Of a stretch of 35,095 nucleotides of DNA, positions 1-7,394 are shown in pieces (the stretch's first letter is position 1; each line of letters begins with the position of its first letter). Source of the DNA: Anaerolineales bacterium. GTDB taxonomy: Bacteria > Chloroflexota > Anaerolineae > Anaerolineales > Villigracilaceae. The translations under genes and the position numbers were made by a program. A model generated the notes under the pieces. It was given only the letters and a program-made list of their open reading frames with translations. It ran no database searches and had not been told where the DNA came from. The DNA lies in the NCBI GenBank assembly GCA_013140605.1, contig JABFSL010000088.1:1-35095 (forward strand), read 5' to 3'.

Positions 1-22
1 GAATCCAAGTACGATAGGTCTC

Positions 23-97
23 GTTGATCGGCATCCGAACCTCCAGGCAAAGTGGTTTGTGGTAAAACAACTTTACCCGGTTTCCTTGCCGATCAAC
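23..97. repeat. Large inverted repeat with internal hairpin
   Basis: GTTGATCGGCA at 23-33 is the exact reverse complement of 87-97. Inside, GAACC (37-41) can pair with GGTTT (79-83, one G-U), and GGTAAA (61-66) pairs with TTTACC (72-77) around a five-base loop. The result is a branched, cruciform-like element of 75 bases. No terminator-type T run follows. It could be a structured RNA, a small palindromic mobile element, or the edge of something cut by the window. I cannot assign a family. Confidence 0.45.
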
Positions 98-115
98 TTC
101 TTATTTGTTAAAGTG

Positions 116-190
116 TCAGGTGACTAGTAAATTTTTAGTGTAAATATCTATCAGGTCTTTTTTGTGCTTTAACACAGCGTCTTTTTCCAT
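116..190 (-). CDS. Possible 24-residue small protein or gene remnant
   Basis: On the minus strand an ATG at 190-188 is preceded by AGGAG (minus-strand sense of 196-200) about six bases upstream, a near-ideal Shine-Dalgarno site. The frame runs 24 codons to TGA at 118-116. The peptide begins MEKDAVLKHKKDLIDIYTKN and is charged, with no membrane segment. It could be a genuine microprotein or the intact 5' end of a gene whose remainder was lost; the large inverted repeat at 23-97 lies just beyond its stop. I do not recognise the sequence. The main support is the strong ribosome binding site. Confidence 0.3.
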   Translation of the reverse strand: MEKDAVLKHKKDLIDIYTKNLLVT

Positions 191-339
191 TGCTTCTCCT
201 TGTTTTTCAGGCCGTGCGGGAATTAGGGATTTTTTTATGGCAGAGATGATTTGCAATACTTTTAGAATCTGATCTTATGATGTCTAAATTTTACTACCAT
301 TTCCCGGGCGATATTTTCTACTAAAAATTATAATTTGAA

Positions 340-852
340 TTACCATTTATCCCAGTGGACTATTTCATCCAACGCCATCCGTCCGCCCTTCTTTGGTGGC
401 GCGGATAGTTTCTCTTCCTCCAATGCGTACCCAAACGAGAGCGCAATCCGCAAATGCCATTCAGCGGGGAAGCCTAGAATTGCCCGCGATTTTTCAAACT
501 CATATAGTGAGGCGGGCACGGAGCCGACTCCCAGCTCCCATGCGGCCAATTGCATGAATGCCGCCGCCTGACCCGCATCGAACATGATCTGGAATTTCCC
601 CTCAGGGTCGGGCGTGAGAATGGCAACGGCAAGCGCAGCGCCTGCGAGATGCGAGGCCCACTCGCCGCATTGCGACAACGCCTTCAAAATTTCCTTGTCT
701 CGAATCGCAATGAATTGCCACGCCTGATTATTCTTCGAGGACTGCGACCTGCGTCCCGCATTGAGAATGGCATGGACCACATCATCAGGCAAGGGAGTGT
801 CTTGAAATTTTCTCACCGCGCGCTTTAATCGTATGGTATCGGATACGTTCAT
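340..852 (-). CDS. Nitroreductase family protein (FMN-dependent oxidoreductase)
   Basis: This 170-residue protein matches the small nitroreductase family: flavin enzymes of the cytoplasm that use NAD(P)H to reduce nitro compounds, quinones or related acceptors. The N-terminal Arg-rich segment (IRLKRAVRKFQD) is the usual FMN-phosphate binding start. It is followed by the ILNAGRRSQSSKNNQAWQF block and a Gly-rich mid region ending in ELGVGSVPASLY. The true substrate cannot be read from sequence. The frame stays open upstream to an ATG at 921, but a TATAAT box covers 920-925 on this strand, so that ATG is probably not transcribed. The ATG at 852 has GAGG five bases upstream and gives the expected family length. 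An intermediate ATG at 903 is a weaker alternative. The gene stands alone, divergent from the aldehyde oxidoreductase. Confidence 0.85.
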   Translation of the reverse strand: MNVSDTIRLKRAVRKFQDTPLPDDVVHAILNAGRRSQSSKNNQAWQFIAIRDKEILKALSQCGEWASHLAGAALAVAILTPDPEGKFQIMFDAGQAAAFMQLAAWELGVGSVPASLYEFEKSRAILGFPAEWHLRIALSFGYALEEEKLSAPPKKGGRMALDEIVHWDKW

Positions 853-875
853 TGTTACCTCATCTTTTCTGGATT

Positions 876-893
876 CCATCAGCTGGCTGATGG
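876..893. promoter_or_regulatory. Palindromic operator-like site in nitroreductase leader
   Basis: CCATCAGC at 876-883 and GCTGATGG at 886-893 form a perfect 8-bp inverted repeat around a two-base centre. It lies between the predicted transcription start (about 913, minus strand) and the ribosome binding site (857-860). It is therefore placed where a repressor dimer would block transcription or an RNA hairpin would affect translation. The regulator is unknown. Confidence 0.4.
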
Positions 894-919
894 AGGTTTT
901 CATGTTTTTGCTTTTTCTC

Positions 920-925
920 ATTATA
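920..925 (-). promoter_or_regulatory. -10 box of the nitroreductase promoter
   Basis: The minus-strand sequence is a consensus TATAAT, 68 bases before the chosen start codon. No good -35 hexamer is visible at the usual spacing, which would fit an activator-dependent or weak promoter. The box overlaps the most upstream in-frame ATG (921), which argues for the shorter protein. Confidence 0.45.
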
Positions 926-1017
926 GTTCACCCTGTCTCTTGGCACTACCAGAAGGGGAAGATAATCAATAGGCATTCTGTGCTCTTTCCATGATAATGA
1001 AAGTGCGTTTTGAAAAA

Positions 1018-1065
1018 ATGCTCTGCTCAAGCCGCCATCCTCGGCGGCGGGGACGCCGAGAGCAT
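1018..1065 (+). promoter_or_regulatory. Structured leader of the aldehyde oxidoreductase gene with two competing folds
   Basis: Fold 1: ATGCTCT (1018-1024) pairs with AGAGCAT (1059-1065) and encloses a hairpin of GCCGCC (1031-1036) with GGCGGC (1043-1048). Fold 2: CTCGGCG (1040-1046) pairs perfectly with CGCCGAG (1054-1060), using bases from both stems of fold 1. The two folds exclude each other, which is the layout of a switch. The element ends 35 bases before the ATG and about 22 bases before the AGGAG ribosome binding site. It does not match the known molybdenum cofactor (Moco) riboswitch in length or core as I know it. A role in sensing Mo/W cofactor or another signal is inference. Confidence 0.5.
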
Positions 1066-1100
1066 AATGTAATAAAAAGAATTATTCAGGAGACTTACAC

Positions 1101-3263
1101 ATGACCATACCTGCCGATGTAACACAATCGACTCTTTTAGGGGAATACACCTACGAAAAACGCCCCGTGGAACGCGGCTATGCTGGCCGCACGCTCTACA
1201 TCAATTTGGAAAATAATACCTTCCTCGAAAAACCTGTCACACAGCAAATGAAGGACTTGTTCACCGGCGGGCGCGGATTTGCGCTCAAACTGCTCTGGGA
1301 TGCTGTCATGCCTGAAACGAAATGGGACGACCCGCAGAATGAACTGGTGATTGCGAACGGTCCCATTTGCGGGATCACAGCCTATCCTGGCAGCGGCAAA
1401 TCCACAGTGGTGACGTTAAGTCCGCTGACCGAGAATGTGATTGACAGCAATGTCGGCGGGTACTTTGCGCCATTTCTGAAATTCTCGGGCTTCGATGCAA
1501 TTGAGATTCAAGGCAAAGCCGCTGATGATGTGATCATCTTTATTGATGGAGATACTGGTCGGGTGACGATTGAGTCCAATCCGCTCGAAGCGCTGGATTC
1601 TCATGAGATCGGCAACCAGCTCACAGCGCGGTATGGAGGCGATGAAAAAGGTCGGCGCGGAATCTCTGTGCTGTCGGCTGGTCAGGCGGCGGAGCATATC
1701 CGCTACGCGTTGATCAATTCCACCTGGTACGATGTGCGCCGCAAGGAAGCACGTTTCAAGCAGGCAGGGCGCGGCGGCGCGGGGCGCGTCTTCCGTGACA
1801 AAAAGATCAAGGCGATTGTTGTTCGTTACACCGACATGGGCGGTGACAAAAATAACGTGGCCGATATGGCGCTCATCCGCAAGGCTGGGCTGCGCATCAA
1901 CAAGGAAATTGCGGACTTCGACGATAAGCAGAATCAGATGCGCAAGATCGGCACGGCTAACATCGTTGAAGTGATGGATCATTTTGACCTGCTGCCGACT
2001 CACAACTATCGTTACGGTTCGCATCCTGACACGCATTTGATTGATTCGAAAGTCTGGAAGGAATCCTTCACTCAGGGATTGCCCGATGGCTGTTGGCTGG
2101 GATGCACCATGAGTTGTTCGCATGGCGTCGATCATTTCCCGCTCAAAACTGGACCGTATGCTGGGGATTGCGTTCTGGTAGATGGTCCTGAGTATGAAGG
2201 CGCTGCGGGGCTCGGCTCGAACATCGGCAACTTCGATCCGCAAAAAGTTTTGGAACTCAACTTTTATTGCGATACCTATGGCGTGGACAGTATTTCATTC
2301 GCCAACTGCGTAGCCTTTGCGATGGAATGTTACGAAGAAGGCATTCTCACTAAATCGCAGACAGGCGGTATGGAATTGAACTTTGGCAACGGCGTGGCGG
2401 CTTTGGAACTACTTCATCAGATGGCGCGTGGCGATGGCTTCGGCGTGATCGTTGGGCAGGGCATACGATACATGAAAGAATTGTTCGTGCGTGAAATAGC
2501 TGCCGACCCGAAATTTTTGCATGACATTGGCATGGAGATCAAAGGCATGGAAATTTCGGAATATCTGACCAAGGAATCGCTTGCCCAGCAGGGCGGATAT
2601 GGCATGGCAACCAAAGGTCCGCAGCATGATGAAGCCTGGTTGATCTTCATGGATCAGGTGCAGAATCTGTTGCCATCCTTCAAGGATAAAGCCGAAGCCC
2701 TGCATTATTTCCCCATGTGGCGCACATGGTTCAGCCTACATGGACTGTGTAAACTCCCGTGGAATGATATTTCACCCGAAAATAACAAACAGACTCCCGA
2801 GCCTGCCAAGGTGCAGGAGCATGTTGAAAACTATACGTGGATCCATGAAGGTGTGACGGGCAAGCCGACCAGGGTTAAAGATTTGTTACATCAATCTGAG
2901 CGTGTCTATAACTTCCAGAAAGTATTCGCATTACGCATGGGGCGTGTGGGCCGCATCCATGATTATCCGCCGTATCGCGCGATGGGACCCGTCACCGTGG
3001 CGGAATATGAATCGCGTCAGGATCGCTACGATGAGCAGCTTAAACGTCTTGTTGAAATTGATCCAGAAGGAATGTCTACAAAAGAAAAGATGTCTCACTT
3101 GCGTAGGTATCGTGAAAACCAATATGAGCAATTGATGGATGCAGTCTATCAACGCCGAGGCTGGGATTCGAACAGCATTCCCACTCCTGAAAAATTGCAC
3201 GAACTGGGTATTGATCTGCCCGAAGTGCTTGCAGTCGTTGAAGAGGCGAAGAAGAATATTTAG
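1101..3263 (+). CDS. aor: Aldehyde:ferredoxin oxidoreductase (tungsten/molybdenum AOR family)
   Basis: This 720-residue cytoplasmic enzyme belongs to the AOR family, which oxidises aldehydes to carboxylates (or works in reverse) with ferredoxin as partner, using a tungsto- or molybdo-bispyranopterin and one [4Fe-4S] cluster. The N-terminal AOR domain is clear (GRTLYINLENN, GGRGFALKLLWD, SNVGGYFAPFLKFSGFDAI). Likely cluster ligands are Cys331, Cys335, Cys339 and Cys550. The first three are spaced C-x3-C-x3-C, whereas the Pyrococcus enzyme has C-x2-C-x3-C as I recall it, so this may be a separate subfamily. It is longer than the roughly 600-residue archaeal enzymes. The start has AGGAG about nine bases upstream. 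No ferredoxin or pterin genes are adjacent; the gene appears to be its own unit, closed by the terminator at 3332. Exact substrate unknown. Confidence 0.9.
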   Translation: MTIPADVTQSTLLGEYTYEKRPVERGYAGRTLYINLENNTFLEKPVTQQMKDLFTGGRGFALKLLWDAVMPETKWDDPQNELVIANGPICGITAYPGSGKSTVVTLSPLTENVIDSNVGGYFAPFLKFSGFDAIEIQGKAADDVIIFIDGDTGRVTIESNPLEALDSHEIGNQLTARYGGDEKGRRGISVLSAGQAAEHIRYALINSTWYDVRRKEARFKQAGRGGAGRVFRDKKIKAIVVRYTDMGGDKNNVADMALIRKAGLRINKEIADFDDKQNQMRKIGTANIVEVMDHFDLLPTHNYRYGSHPDTHLIDSKVWKESFTQGLPDGCWLGCTMSCSHGVDHFPLKTGPYAGDCVLVDGPEYEGAAGLGSNIGNFDPQKVLELNFYCDTYGVDSISFANCVAFAMECYEEGILTKSQTGGMELNFGNGVAALELLHQMARGDGFGVIVGQGIRYMKELFVREIAADPKFLHDIGMEIKGMEISEYLTKESLAQQGGYGMATKGPQHDEAWLIFMDQVQNLLPSFKDKAEALHYFPMWRTWFSLHGLCKLPWNDISPENNKQTPEPAKVQEHVENYTWIHEGVTGKPTRVKDLLHQSERVYNFQKVFALRMGRVGRIHDYPPYRAMGPVTVAEYESRQDRYDEQLKRLVEIDPEGMSTKEKMSHLRRYRENQYEQLMDAVYQRRGWDSNSIPTPEKLHELGIDLPEVLAVVEEAKKNI

Positions 3264-3331
3264 CACACGGATTTACTTTATAAAAACAAGCAACAACAAT
3301 TCTCGATTTGAATGATGTCGTTGAGAAATGC

Positions 3332-3365
3332 AAAACAGACAGGCGAAAACCTGCCTGTTTTATTA
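3332..3365 (+). terminator. Rho-independent terminator after AOR
   Basis: CAG-A-CAGG (3336-3343) pairs with CCTG-C-CTG (3350-3357) with one A-C mismatch and a CGAAAA loop. It is flanked by AAAA before and TTTTATT after, about 70 bases beyond the AOR stop codon. Confidence 0.75.
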
Positions 3366-3379
3366 TTTGTGCAATTGCA

Positions 3380-3413
3380 GATTATGGGTATTTTGTAAAA
3401 AACACCCATAATC
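3380..3413. repeat. Perfect 10-bp inverted repeat
   Basis: GATTATGGGT at 3380-3389 is the exact reverse complement of 3404-3413, with a 14-base AT-rich spacer. It lies just after the AOR terminator and lacks a T run, so it is more likely an operator or a small repeat than a second terminator. Confidence 0.5.
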
Positions 3414-3572
3414 AAGGCCGTGTTGTAAGAATTGGATAAGATTACTCATCTTTATCTAAGATAATCGACGTATATTTATTTATAGCAAGTTTACTTCCCA
3501 TGGCAATCTGAAAACTCACTGAAACTTTCGTGTACGCCCTTCCTGTCAATTTTAAAGGTAAAGGAAAAGCGC

Positions 3573-4412
3573 ATGACCGAACCATCTGTTTCAAGATCTG
3601 AATTATGGCGGGGGCGCATCAAGGGAGTACTCACACGTCTGCGCCGCGGACTTCCTTTCGGGTCTGGTATTTTGGCGGCGCTTCTGGCTTTCGTTTTTTA
3701 CAATCTCCTGTTTATTAAACCAACTCAATTGACCGTCAATGATGTGAATGATTCCGTTGCGAGTGCGATGGCATCCGCCACAGCTCCAGCCGCGTATTCT
3801 GCGAATGTCTATCAGATCATACGTCCGTCGCTGGTCTTGATTCAAGTGGAGGAAACCCATCAGAACGCTGAAGCAGATCACGGGTTGGGAAGCGGCGTGG
3901 TTGTCGACACATTTGGGAATATCCTCACCAGTCTGCATGTCGTTAAAGGAGCCACAAGCATCAAAGTCACATTTGCGGATGGAACCGAATCAGAAGCTCA
4001 GATCGTTCTCGAACAGCCAGAGAATGATATTGCTGTGATACAGGCGCTCGATACGCCGCTTAGTCTTGTGCCCGCTGTTTTGGGAAATCCGAATTCGATG
4101 CGGGTGGGTGACGAGGCTTTTGTGGTGGGGAATCCATTTGGTTTATATAGTTCGATGAGCGCGGGGGTAATCTCAGGCTTTGACCGCGTGTTCCGCCCGA
4201 AAGACAGCAATCTTGAAATTCAAGGCATGATCCAGGTGGATGCGGCCATCAACCCCGGTAATTCAGGCGGACCTTTGTTGAACCGCGATGGATTTGTGAT
4301 TGGAATTGTGACAGGCATTGTGAACCCCACCGAGGAAAATTTTTTTGTTGGCATTGGTTTCGCTGTGCCGATCATGACCGCAGTTGGCGCAATGGGCTCG
4401 CCGCCATATTAA
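3573..4412 (+). CDS. Membrane-anchored trypsin-like serine protease (HtrA-like, no PDZ)
   Basis: This 279-residue protein has one N-terminal membrane segment (about residues 26-47) and an S1C/HtrA-type protease domain facing outside the membrane. The catalytic triad is visible: His122 (SLHVVKG), Asp152 (ENDIAV) and Ser231 (NPGNSGGPL). The FVVGNPFGL and INPGNSGG blocks are typical of DegP/DegS-like enzymes, which cleave misfolded or regulatory envelope proteins. It ends soon after the protease fold with no PDZ domain, so substrate choice and activation must differ from classical HtrA. A purine-rich AAAGGAAAA lies about eight bases before the ATG. It precedes the MoxR/DUF58/VWA genes on the same strand, separated only by a palindromic repeat, so it may belong to that envelope module. 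Confidence 0.88.
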   Translation: MTEPSVSRSELWRGRIKGVLTRLRRGLPFGSGILAALLAFVFYNLLFIKPTQLTVNDVNDSVASAMASATAPAAYSANVYQIIRPSLVLIQVEETHQNAEADHGLGSGVVVDTFGNILTSLHVVKGATSIKVTFADGTESEAQIVLEQPENDIAVIQALDTPLSLVPAVLGNPNSMRVGDEAFVVGNPFGLYSSMSAGVISGFDRVFRPKDSNLEIQGMIQVDAAINPGNSGGPLLNRDGFVIGIVTGIVNPTEENFFVGIGFAVPIMTAVGAMGSPPY

Positions 4413-4413
4413 T

Positions 4414-4485
4414 CCCTCATCCCCAACCCTTCCCCCGAAGGGGAAGGGAGTCCCCTCTCCCTTTGGGAGAGGGCTAGGGTGAGGG
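4414..4485. repeat. G/C-tract palindromic intergenic repeat
   Basis: This element starts directly after the protease stop codon. CCCTCATCCCCAACCC at its left end mirrors GGGCTAGGGTGAGGG at its right end, with inner pairs of CTTCCCC/GGGGAAG and CTCTCCC/GGGAGAG. It has the look of a REP-like or MITE-like repeat family found between genes in many bacterial chromosomes. It could form a strong RNA structure between the protease and moxR messages. Confidence 0.7.
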
Positions 4486-4512
4486 CGTGTTACTTTGCAA
4501 AGGAGATGACAA

Positions 4513-5517
4513 ATGGACTCAAACTTAAATAGCAAGCTGCCGATGGAACGTTTGTTGTATGAAGTGAAGAAGGTCATCGTTGGGCAGGATCATTTATTGG
4601 AACGCTTGATCGTTGCCTTGCTGGCACGCGGACATATCCTTGTGGAAGGTGTGCCGGGACTCGCGAAGACAATGGCGATCAAGACTCTGGCGGATGCGAT
4701 TGGCGGCGAATTCAAGCGCATCCAATTTACGCCCGATCTTGTCCCTGCCGACCTGATAGGGACTCGCATCTATAACCAAAAGACTGGCGAGTTCAATACT
4801 TCCCTTGGCCCCGTGTTCACCAATTTATTGTTGGCCGATGAGATCAACCGCGCACCCGCCAAAGTCCAAAGCGCATTGCTCGAAGTGATGCAGGAAAAAC
4901 AGGTGACCATTGGCCGCGAGACTCATAAAGTTCCAAGTCCCTTCCTTGTGCTCGCGACACAGAATCCGATTGAAACTGAAGGGACGTATGCACTGCCCGA
5001 AGCACAAGTTGACCGCTTCATGCTTAAGGTGTTGGTTGGTTACCCAAGCCCGACAGAGGAGTTTGTCATCGTTGAGCGCATGACGAGCGCTTTATCTGAA
5101 GCGCAAAAGATTATCACCACCGATCAATTGATTGGACTCCAGAAAACAGTTGACCAGGTTTACGTGGACCCGGTACTCATGGAATACGCCGTGAAGATCG
5201 TCACTGCCACACGTAAACCCAAGGAAGTTGGCGCGGGTGACTTGGAGCATTACATTATGTTTGGCGCAAGTCCGCGTGCTTCGATCAATTTGATCCTCAC
5301 AGCGCGGGCGCTGGCATTTGTCCGAGGGCGAAATTATGCGCTTCCGCAAGATGTGCTCGATATGGCGCTGGATGTGATCCGTCACAGGCTGGTGCTGACT
5401 TATGAAGCCCTCTCCGATAATATAACCAGCGATGATTTGCTGACCAAAATCCTTGATCGTATTCCAGTCCCTGTGGTGCCATTGAATGAACATTTCAACA
5501 TCCGCGCCAACGCCTGA
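4513..5517 (+). CDS. moxR: MoxR-family AAA+ ATPase
   Basis: This 334-residue cytoplasmic ATPase belongs to the MoxR family: chaperone-like AAA+ proteins that act with VWA-domain partners on protein maturation or metal insertion. Walker A is GVPGLAKT (residues 46-53) and Walker B is LLADEINRAP. The sensor 1 region reads LATQNPIE, followed by the conserved PEAQVDRFM segment carrying the arginine finger. The C-terminal lid domain (SPRASINLILTARALAF) is complete. An AAAGGAG site lies seven bases before the ATG. The following DUF58 gene starts 32 bases before this one ends, so the two are translationally coupled. Together with the two VWA genes they form the classical MoxR-DUF58-VWA-VWA order, in which the ATPase is thought to remodel complexes containing the VWA proteins. 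Confidence 0.95.
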   Translation: MDSNLNSKLPMERLLYEVKKVIVGQDHLLERLIVALLARGHILVEGVPGLAKTMAIKTLADAIGGEFKRIQFTPDLVPADLIGTRIYNQKTGEFNTSLGPVFTNLLLADEINRAPAKVQSALLEVMQEKQVTIGRETHKVPSPFLVLATQNPIETEGTYALPEAQVDRFMLKVLVGYPSPTEEFVIVERMTSALSEAQKIITTDQLIGLQKTVDQVYVDPVLMEYAVKIVTATRKPKEVGAGDLEHYIMFGASPRASINLILTARALAFVRGRNYALPQDVLDMALDVIRHRLVLTYEALSDNITSDDLLTKILDRIPVPVVPLNEHFNIRANA

Positions 5518-6385
5518 ACGCATTCTGCATCGGCTGGACTGGCAGGTCATCCGCAGATTGGACGGTTATCTGCAGGGTGACTATCGCAGTCTGTTCTACG
5601 GCTCCGGTGTGGACTTTGCCGATCTGCGCGAATATCAACCCGAAGACGATATTCGTTATATCGATTGGAATGTCAGCGCGCGCATGAACACGCCCTACGT
5701 CCGCAAGTATGTGGAGGACCGCGAAGTCATTGCGTGGTTCCTGCTTGACCTGAGTCCCTCCGTGGATTTTGGCAAACTCGATAATCAGAAGCGAAATGTG
5801 CTGATCGATTTTGTTGCCACTCTTGCAAGGATATTAACTCGTCACGGGAATCGAGTCGGGGCGATGATGTATGGGAGCCGAGTCCAGCACACGGTCCCGG
5901 CCAGAGGCGGGCGGAATCAAGTCCTGCGCATCATCAATGATCTGTTGAAACAGCCGCGTCAAAAGCAAGGATCGATCACCGATCTCGCTCCGTTATTCAA
6001 TAGCGGATTGAACGCCATCAAAAAGCGTTCGCTTGTTTTTGTGATCTCAGATTTCATCAGCGCGCCGGGTTGGGAGAAGTCTCTCAATTTGTTGAGCCAG
6101 CGCCACGAAGTGATCGTGATCCGATTGTGGGATCCGCGCGAAATGGAAATCCCTGATATCGGCACCATCGTTATGGAAGATGCGGAAACGGGCGAGCAGT
6201 TGTATGTGGATACGCATGATAAAAAGTTCCGCCAGCGTTTTCAAGAGGCCGCCACCCAGCGTGAAAAGACATTGACCGAGACTTTCAAACGCGCAGGTGT
6301 GGATGCGCTGCCGCTCTCGACTGAAGAAGATTTGATCCGTGCGATCGTGCGCTTTGCGACGATCCGCCGCCAACACCGGAAGTAA
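5486..6385 (+). CDS. DUF58 domain protein
   Basis: This 299-residue soluble protein is of the DUF58 family, nearly always encoded next to moxR and VWA genes. The family hallmark is clear at residues 46-66 (DLREYQPEDDIRYIDWNVSA), followed by PYVRKYVEDRE. The C-terminal part has a VWA-like alternation of beta strands and helices (WFLLDLSPSVDFG, LVFVISDFIS) and includes an Asp-x-Ser-x-Ser MIDAS-like sequence, DLSPSVD. No membrane segment is present. The ATG overlaps the end of moxR by 32 bases and no separate strong ribosome binding site is seen, so it is probably translated by coupling. Its biochemical role is not established; partnership with MoxR is inferred from gene order. Confidence 0.9.
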   Translation: MNISTSAPTPERILHRLDWQVIRRLDGYLQGDYRSLFYGSGVDFADLREYQPEDDIRYIDWNVSARMNTPYVRKYVEDREVIAWFLLDLSPSVDFGKLDNQKRNVLIDFVATLARILTRHGNRVGAMMYGSRVQHTVPARGGRNQVLRIINDLLKQPRQKQGSITDLAPLFNSGLNAIKKRSLVFVISDFISAPGWEKSLNLLSQRHEVIVIRLWDPREMEIPDIGTIVMEDAETGEQLYVDTHDKKFRQRFQEAATQREKTLTETFKRAGVDALPLSTEEDLIRAIVRFATIRRQHRK

Positions 6386-6387
6386 TT

Positions 6388-7389
6388 ATGTCATTCATCT
6401 GGCCCGCATTACTTTGGTCTTTGGTAACAATTCCGCTTTTGGTATTGTTGTATCTGCGCATGCAAAAACGGCGCAGTCAATACGCTGTGCGTTACGGCAG
6501 CCTTGGTTTGGTGCAGCAAGCCTCAGGGCGCGGAGTTGGTTTACGCCGCCACATTCCAGCAATATTATTCTTGCTCGGGCTGACGATTTTATTCATCGCT
6601 TTGGCCCGCCCGCAAATGGTATTGGGGCTTCCCAAAGTGGAGGGTATTGTTATCCTCGCGTTCGATGTATCGGGCAGCATGTCTGCCGAGGATTTTGAGC
6701 CGACAAGGTTGGAAGCCGCGAAAATCGTCGCCAAGGATTTTGTGTCGCGTCAGCCGTCCACTGTTCAAGTTGGTGTCGTTGCCTTCAGTGAAAGCGGATT
6801 TTCTGTTGAGTTGCCGTCAAATGATCAGGCGGCGATTCTTGCTTCGATTGATCGTTTGAAACCTCAACGCGGGACTTCTTTGGCGAGCGGCATTATCGTC
6901 TCATTGAATACGATCGCGACTTTGACCGGGCAGGATCCCATTCTCAGTGCGGATCAGCAATCTGATGTTCCGACTCCTGAACCAGAACCAATTGCGGAGA
7001 ATTCCGCAGTCATCGTTTTGCTGACCGATGGCGAAAACAATGTGAATCCCGATCCGCTGGCCGCGGCGCAATTAGCCGCTGACCGCGGTGTGCGCATCCA
7101 CACGATTGCTGTTGGAAGTGTCGAAGGTGTAACTCTGGAAGTCAATGGATTCACCGTCCACACAAAAGTGGATGAAGCCACCTTGCAGCAAATTGCTGCT
7201 ATCACCGAGGGTCAATACTTCAATGCTCAGACTGAGGAAGACTTGCGCACGATCTATGAAAGCATTGAGCCGCATCTTGTGATCGAACAGGACGAAACGG
7301 AAGTTACTGCTGTGTTTGCAGGTCTTAGCATTTTGATCCTGCTGATCGGCGGTATGTTATCGCTTCTTTGGTTTAGCCATGTGCCGTGA
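6388..7389 (+). CDS. VWA-domain membrane protein (BatA-like)
   Basis: This 333-residue protein has two N-terminal membrane segments (about residues 5-23 and 56-72), a von Willebrand A domain (about 85-300) and a C-terminal membrane segment (about 308-329). The metal-ion-dependent adhesion site is intact: Asp93-x-Ser95-x-Ser97 (DVSGSMS) and the later VLLTDGENN block. The N-terminal motif RxxQYAVRYGSL is typical of BatA/BatB-like proteins. It starts two bases after the DUF58 stop codon, so it is in the same operon. VWA proteins of this group bind partner proteins through a divalent metal and work with MoxR ATPases in envelope maintenance or metal-protein maturation. Its exact target here is unknown. 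Confidence 0.92.
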   Translation: MSFIWPALLWSLVTIPLLVLLYLRMQKRRSQYAVRYGSLGLVQQASGRGVGLRRHIPAILFLLGLTILFIALARPQMVLGLPKVEGIVILAFDVSGSMSAEDFEPTRLEAAKIVAKDFVSRQPSTVQVGVVAFSESGFSVELPSNDQAAILASIDRLKPQRGTSLASGIIVSLNTIATLTGQDPILSADQQSDVPTPEPEPIAENSAVIVLLTDGENNVNPDPLAAAQLAADRGVRIHTIAVGSVEGVTLEVNGFTVHTKVDEATLQQIAAITEGQYFNAQTEEDLRTIYESIEPHLVIEQDETEVTAVFAGLSILILLIGGMLSLLWFSHVP

Positions 7390-7394
7390 AGATA

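Larger units (their letters stand above)
1..339. other. Noncoding left edge of the window
   Basis: There is no convincing full-length gene in these 339 bases. The stretch holds a long inverted repeat (23-97), a 24-codon minus-strand reading frame with a good ribosome binding site (116-190), and an AT-rich run (about 200-339) with pyrimidine-rich tracts in which I see nothing coding. The nitroreductase gene ends at 340, so part of this is its 3' flank. The neighbouring gene to the left is outside the window. Confidence 0.5.
3264..3572. other. Intergenic region between AOR and protease genes
   Basis: This 309-base gap contains no gene I can support. It holds a Rho-independent terminator for the upstream gene (3332-3365), a perfect inverted repeat (3380-3413), and a short palindrome TTATCT-A-AGATAA at 3452-3464 that could be an operator for the downstream protease gene. 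The remainder is AT-rich and presumably contains the promoter of the protease/MoxR group, but no hexamer pair is convincing. Confidence 0.5.

Noticed and set aside
23-97. Integron attC-like site
   Set aside because: The arms end in AAC and begin with GTT as attC core sites do, but the core bases do not fit GTTRRRY/RYYYAAC, and there is no cassette or integrase nearby.
1018-1065. Known molybdenum cofactor (Moco) riboswitch
   Set aside because: The gene context fits, but the element is under 50 bases and lacks the multi-stem core of that class as I know it.
1416-2243. Long minus-strand frame opposite AOR
   Set aside because: Antisense shadow of a confidently identified gene; its translation shows no recognisable domain.
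3161-3173. tRNA T-arm-like string GGGATTCGAAC
   Set aside because: It lies inside the AOR coding sequence in frame with conserved protein, with no acceptor or anticodon stems around it.
2941-3263. CRISPR array or tandem direct repeats anywhere in the window
   Set aside because: Intergenic repeats are inverted, not regularly spaced direct repeats; no cas genes are present.
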